Assembly (NCBI GenBank): GCA_963811825.1
Contig: CAWESS010000036.1
Coordinates: forward strand, 372,001 to 436,000
DNA length: 64,000 nt
Reading direction: 5' to 3'
Source of the DNA: Fodinibacter sp963811825
GTDB lineage: Bacteria > Actinomycetota > Actinomycetes > Actinomycetales > Dermatophilaceae
Numbering within the stretch: position 1 is the stretch's first letter; each line of letters starts with the position of its first letter. A program made the translations under genes and the position numbers. The notes under the pieces are model-generated. The model was not told where the DNA came from. It worked only from the letters and a program-made list of their open reading frames with translations, and did not search any database. Shown piece by piece: positions 61,852 to 64,000 of the stretch.

Positions 61852-62514
61852 TCAGCGGCGCCAGAAGAGGTGGTGGACGACGCCGCTCGGGCTGAGGACC
61901 CGCTCGAGGTGGAAGCGGTCGAGCAGCTCCTCGGCAGAGTCCCAGAGCTTGCCGCCGCGACCGATCTCGACCGGGGCGACGGCCACGTGCATGGTGTCGA
62001 CGAGGTCGGCGTCGAGGAACTCGCGAACCGTCTTCACGCCGCCGCCGAGGCGCACGTCCTTGCCGCCCGCAGCGGCCTTGGCCTGGCGCAGGGCCTCGTG
62101 CGGCTCGGCGTCGATGAAGTGGAAGGTGGTGTCCGACAGCGAGATGCTGGGTCGCACGTGGTGGGTCAGCACGAAGACCGGGGTGCGGAACGGCGGATCC
62201 TCACCCCACCAGCCCTGCCACTCGAGGTCGTCCCACGGTCCCTGCTGCGGGCCGAACTTGCCGCGGCCCATGATCTCGGCGCCGATGTTGTTGACGAAGT
62301 CGCGCGTGAAGTAGTCGTCGAGGCCGCGGGTGCCGCCCGGGTCGGATCGGTTGGGCCAGCTCGCCGTCGCGCCGGCCCACGCCGCCAGCGCAGCGGGGTC
62401 GGCGTGGCCGAAGGGCCGCTCGAAGCTCGGCCCCTCTCCCGTGCCGAACCCGTCGGTCGAGAGCATGAAGTTCTGCACCTGCAGCAGTTGCTCTCGCGCT
62501 TCGCCCGTGGTCAC
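61852..62514 (-). CDS. Dihydrofolate reductase family protein (RibD C-terminal-like)
   Basis: This 220-aa protein begins with LLQVQNFMLSTDGFGTGE and has NNIGAEIMGRGKFGP, FVLTHHVRPSISL and RLGGGVKTVREFLDADLVD, the pattern of stand-alone RibD-C/DHFR-like reductases common in actinobacteria. These use NADPH; the substrate is usually unknown. It starts at GTG 62514 and follows the adnA start by 47 bp in the same direction, without obvious functional tie. Confidence 0.87.
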   Translation of the reverse strand: MTTGEAREQLLQVQNFMLSTDGFGTGEGPSFERPFGHADPAALAAWAGATASWPNRSDPGGTRGLDDYFTRDFVNNIGAEIMGRGKFGPQQGPWDDLEWQGWWGEDPPFRTPVFVLTHHVRPSISLSDTTFHFIDAEPHEALRQAKAAAGGKDVRLGGGVKTVREFLDADLVDTMHVAVAPVEIGRGGKLWDSAEELLDRFHLERVLSPSGVVHHLFWRR

Positions 62515-62563
62515 GAGAGCAGTCTCGCCGACGAGGGCTGCGAACAGAACCCCATCGGCGCGA

Positions 62564-63756
62564 TCAGTACTTCGGCAGGTCCGGCTCGATCTGCTCGATC
62601 CACGCGAGGATGCCGCCCTCGACGTTCACGGCGTCGACCCCCCGCGCACGGAGCAGGTCGACGGCCTCCCCCGACCGAACCCCCGTCTTGCAGTACACGT
62701 AGACCCTCGCCCCCGGCTCCACCCCCGGCACGTCGGCTCCACCGCGCAGGTCCCCCACCGGAACCCACTCCCCACCGGGGAGCGCGACGACGGCCCGCTC
62801 CCCCGCCTCACGGACGTCGAGGAGCAACGCGCCGCCCTCGAGCTCCGCGCTCAGCTGCGTCACGCTGACAGTGGGCCGAACACTCTTCTGCCGCAACGGT
62901 ATCCGCGCCGCTGCCATCCGGCGATGAACCAGCACGGATACCGGTCGCCCACCCGAGCGGTGCGCCCAGGTCCGCGCCCGAGCCGCACACCCGGCATCCG
63001 GGATCGGCGGTGACGGGCAGTGAGTCCCAGGTCTGGGCGAGGGCGTCGTGAACCAGGAGTCGCCCGACGAGCGGCTCCCCGATGCCCGTCACGAGCTTGA
63101 CCGCCTCGGTCGCCATGACCGAGCCCACGCTCGCGCACACCGCACCGAGGACGCCGCCGACGGCGCACGAGGGCACGGCATCCGGCGGTGGTTGTTGCGG
63201 GAACACACAGGCGTAGCAGGGCCCCTCACCCGCCCACCAGACCGACACCTGCCCGTCGAAGCGGAAGACCGACCCCCAGACGTGCGGGATGCCGAGTCGC
63301 GCGCACGCGTCGCCGACGAGGTAGCGGGTGGGGAAGTTGTCGGCACCGTCGAGCACGAGGTCGTAGTCGGCGATGACGGCCAGGGCGGTGCTCTCGTCGA
63401 GCCGTGCCGTGTGCTCGACGACCTCGCGTCGTCGGGCTGATCGCGTGCACGGCCTCCTCGGCGGATGCCGTCTTGGCGCGCCCCACGTCGGCCACCCCGT
63501 GCACCACCTGGCGCTGGAGGTTCGTCAGGTCGACGACGTCGTCGTCGACCACGCCGATCGTCCCGACGCCGGCAGCCGCGAGGTAGAGCAGGGCAGGTGA
63601 CCCGAGCCCGCCGGCACCGACGACCAGCACGCGGGCCGCGCGCAGGCGGCGCTGGCCGTCGCTGCCGATGTCGGGCAGCAGCAGGTGCCGGGCGTAGCGA
63701 GTGCGCTCGGACGCGGTCAGCTCGGGGCCCGGGGGCACGAGCGGCGGACGCGACAT
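62564..63756 (-). CDS. moeB: MoeB-type adenylyltransferase/sulfurtransferase with rhodanese domain (two frameshifts)
   Basis: The protein adenylates the C-terminus of MoaD/ThiS-like carriers and passes sulfur to them. From ATG 63756 it has RYARHLLLPDIGSDGQRRL, VLVVGAGGLGSPALLYLAAA (ATP site) and VVDLTNLQRQVVHG. Frame breaks near 63428 and again in 62890-62990. The middle frame gives LDGADNFPTRYLVGDACARL, WAGEGPCYACVFP, VGSVMATEAVKLVTG. The last frame is a rhodanese domain with ALLLDVREAGERAVV and VYVYCKTGVRSGEAVDLL (Cys). TATCGT lies six bases upstream of ATG. Confidence 0.9.
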
Positions 63757-63850
63757 GGCGCGACGATAACAACCAGCCCGCGGCGCATCCCGGTGGACCT
63801 CGTTACCCGTCCGTAGGATGCTGACTTCACGACCGGATCGAAGGACACGA

Positions 63851-64000
63851 ATGACCAGCACCCACACGCCCGTCCGCGGTCAGCGGATGCCGCGCAGCGA
63901 GCGCCGCGCCCAGCTGCTCGACGCGGCGCAGGCCGTCTTCGTCCAGTCCGGCTACCACGCCGCAGCGATGGACGAGATCGCTGAGCGCGCCGGCGTCTCG
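63851..64000 (+). CDS. TetR family transcriptional regulator, 3'-truncated by window edge
   Basis: GAAGGA precedes ATG 63851. The visible 50 codons give MTSTHTPVRGQRMPRSERRA, then QLLDAAQAVFVQSGYHAAAM and DEIAERAGVS, the TetR helix-turn-helix start. It is divergent from moeB. In mycobacteria a TetR regulator holds the same place (near Rv3208). The ligand domain lies beyond the window. Confidence 0.85.
   Translation, partial: MTSTHTPVRGQRMPRSERRAQLLDAAQAVFVQSGYHAAAMDEIAERAGVS

Overview
The window is high-GC chromosomal DNA from an actinobacterium. GC-ending codons dominate, GTG starts are common, and ATGA/GTGA/TGATG gene overlaps are frequent. Lineage markers include a fused Kgd (2-oxoglutarate decarboxylase with an E2 domain), WhiB7, a mycoredoxin, a mycothiol-type SigR/RsrA pair, AdnAB, UvrD2 with an HRDC domain, a nickel superoxide dismutase and the 24-residue ribosomal protein bL37. 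From general gene content I infer order Micrococcales, probably Intrasporangiaceae/Dermatophilaceae; the family assignment is inference only. I saw no IS element, prophage, CRISPR array or obvious foreign island: this is core chromosome.

Layout. 0-6 kb: end of an ABC-2 permease, then kgd, a DUF6104 peptide and an SGNH hydrolase. 5.7-11 kb: an alpha/beta hydrolase, an MDR oxidoreductase and all four dTDP-rhamnose genes, arranged as two divergent pairs (rmlB-rmlD leftward, rmlA-rmlC rightward) around a 55-bp promoter region. 11-17 kb: malic enzyme, a polar amino-acid ABC transporter, a SodX-type maturation peptidase, nickel superoxide dismutase and mannose-6-phosphate isomerase. 17-21.5 kb: a tiny secreted peptide co-oriented with two membrane-anchored HD-domain proteins, then bL37 and the rsrA-sigR redox-stress module. 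21.6-26 kb: hydrolase, SRAP protein, DoxX, aroA, rsgA. 26-32 kb: a five-gene peptide ABC transporter operon (SBP-B-C-D-F) carrying many frameshifts. 32-38 kb: hisN-like phosphatase, ogt, an M16 peptidase pair, type II NADH dehydrogenase and initiator tRNA-Met. 38-64 kb: a conserved actinobacterial block (UPF0182, PPA1309-like, YlbL-type protease, moaE, DUF2342, Nudix, ABC1 kinase, HhH-GPD, whiB7, uvrD2, mrx1, nudC, aminoglycoside-phosphotransferase-like protein, adnB-adnA, moeB, tetR) whose order resembles the Mycobacterium tuberculosis Rv3193c-Rv3208 neighbourhood.

Functional themes are redox stress (SigR/RsrA, SodN, mycoredoxin, NDH-2), DNA repair (AdnAB, UvrD2, HhH-GPD, SRAP, Ogt), antibiotic-response regulation (WhiB7 with a candidate attenuation leader), cell-surface sugar supply (Rml, ManA) and molybdopterin/sulfur-transfer chemistry (MoaE, MoeB).

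Two properties run through the whole window. (1) At least 14 genes start 6-8 nt after a TANNNT -10 element, the pattern of leaderless transcripts. (2) The heptamer GGATGCC/GGCATCC occurs about once per 700 bp, far above what base composition predicts. Single-base frameshifts interrupt several otherwise well-conserved genes (opp operon, one M16 gene, a ThiF-like gene, a small zinc-ribbon gene, adnA, adnB, moeB). Because the reading continues perfectly conserved in another frame, sequencing or assembly error is as likely as real inactivation.
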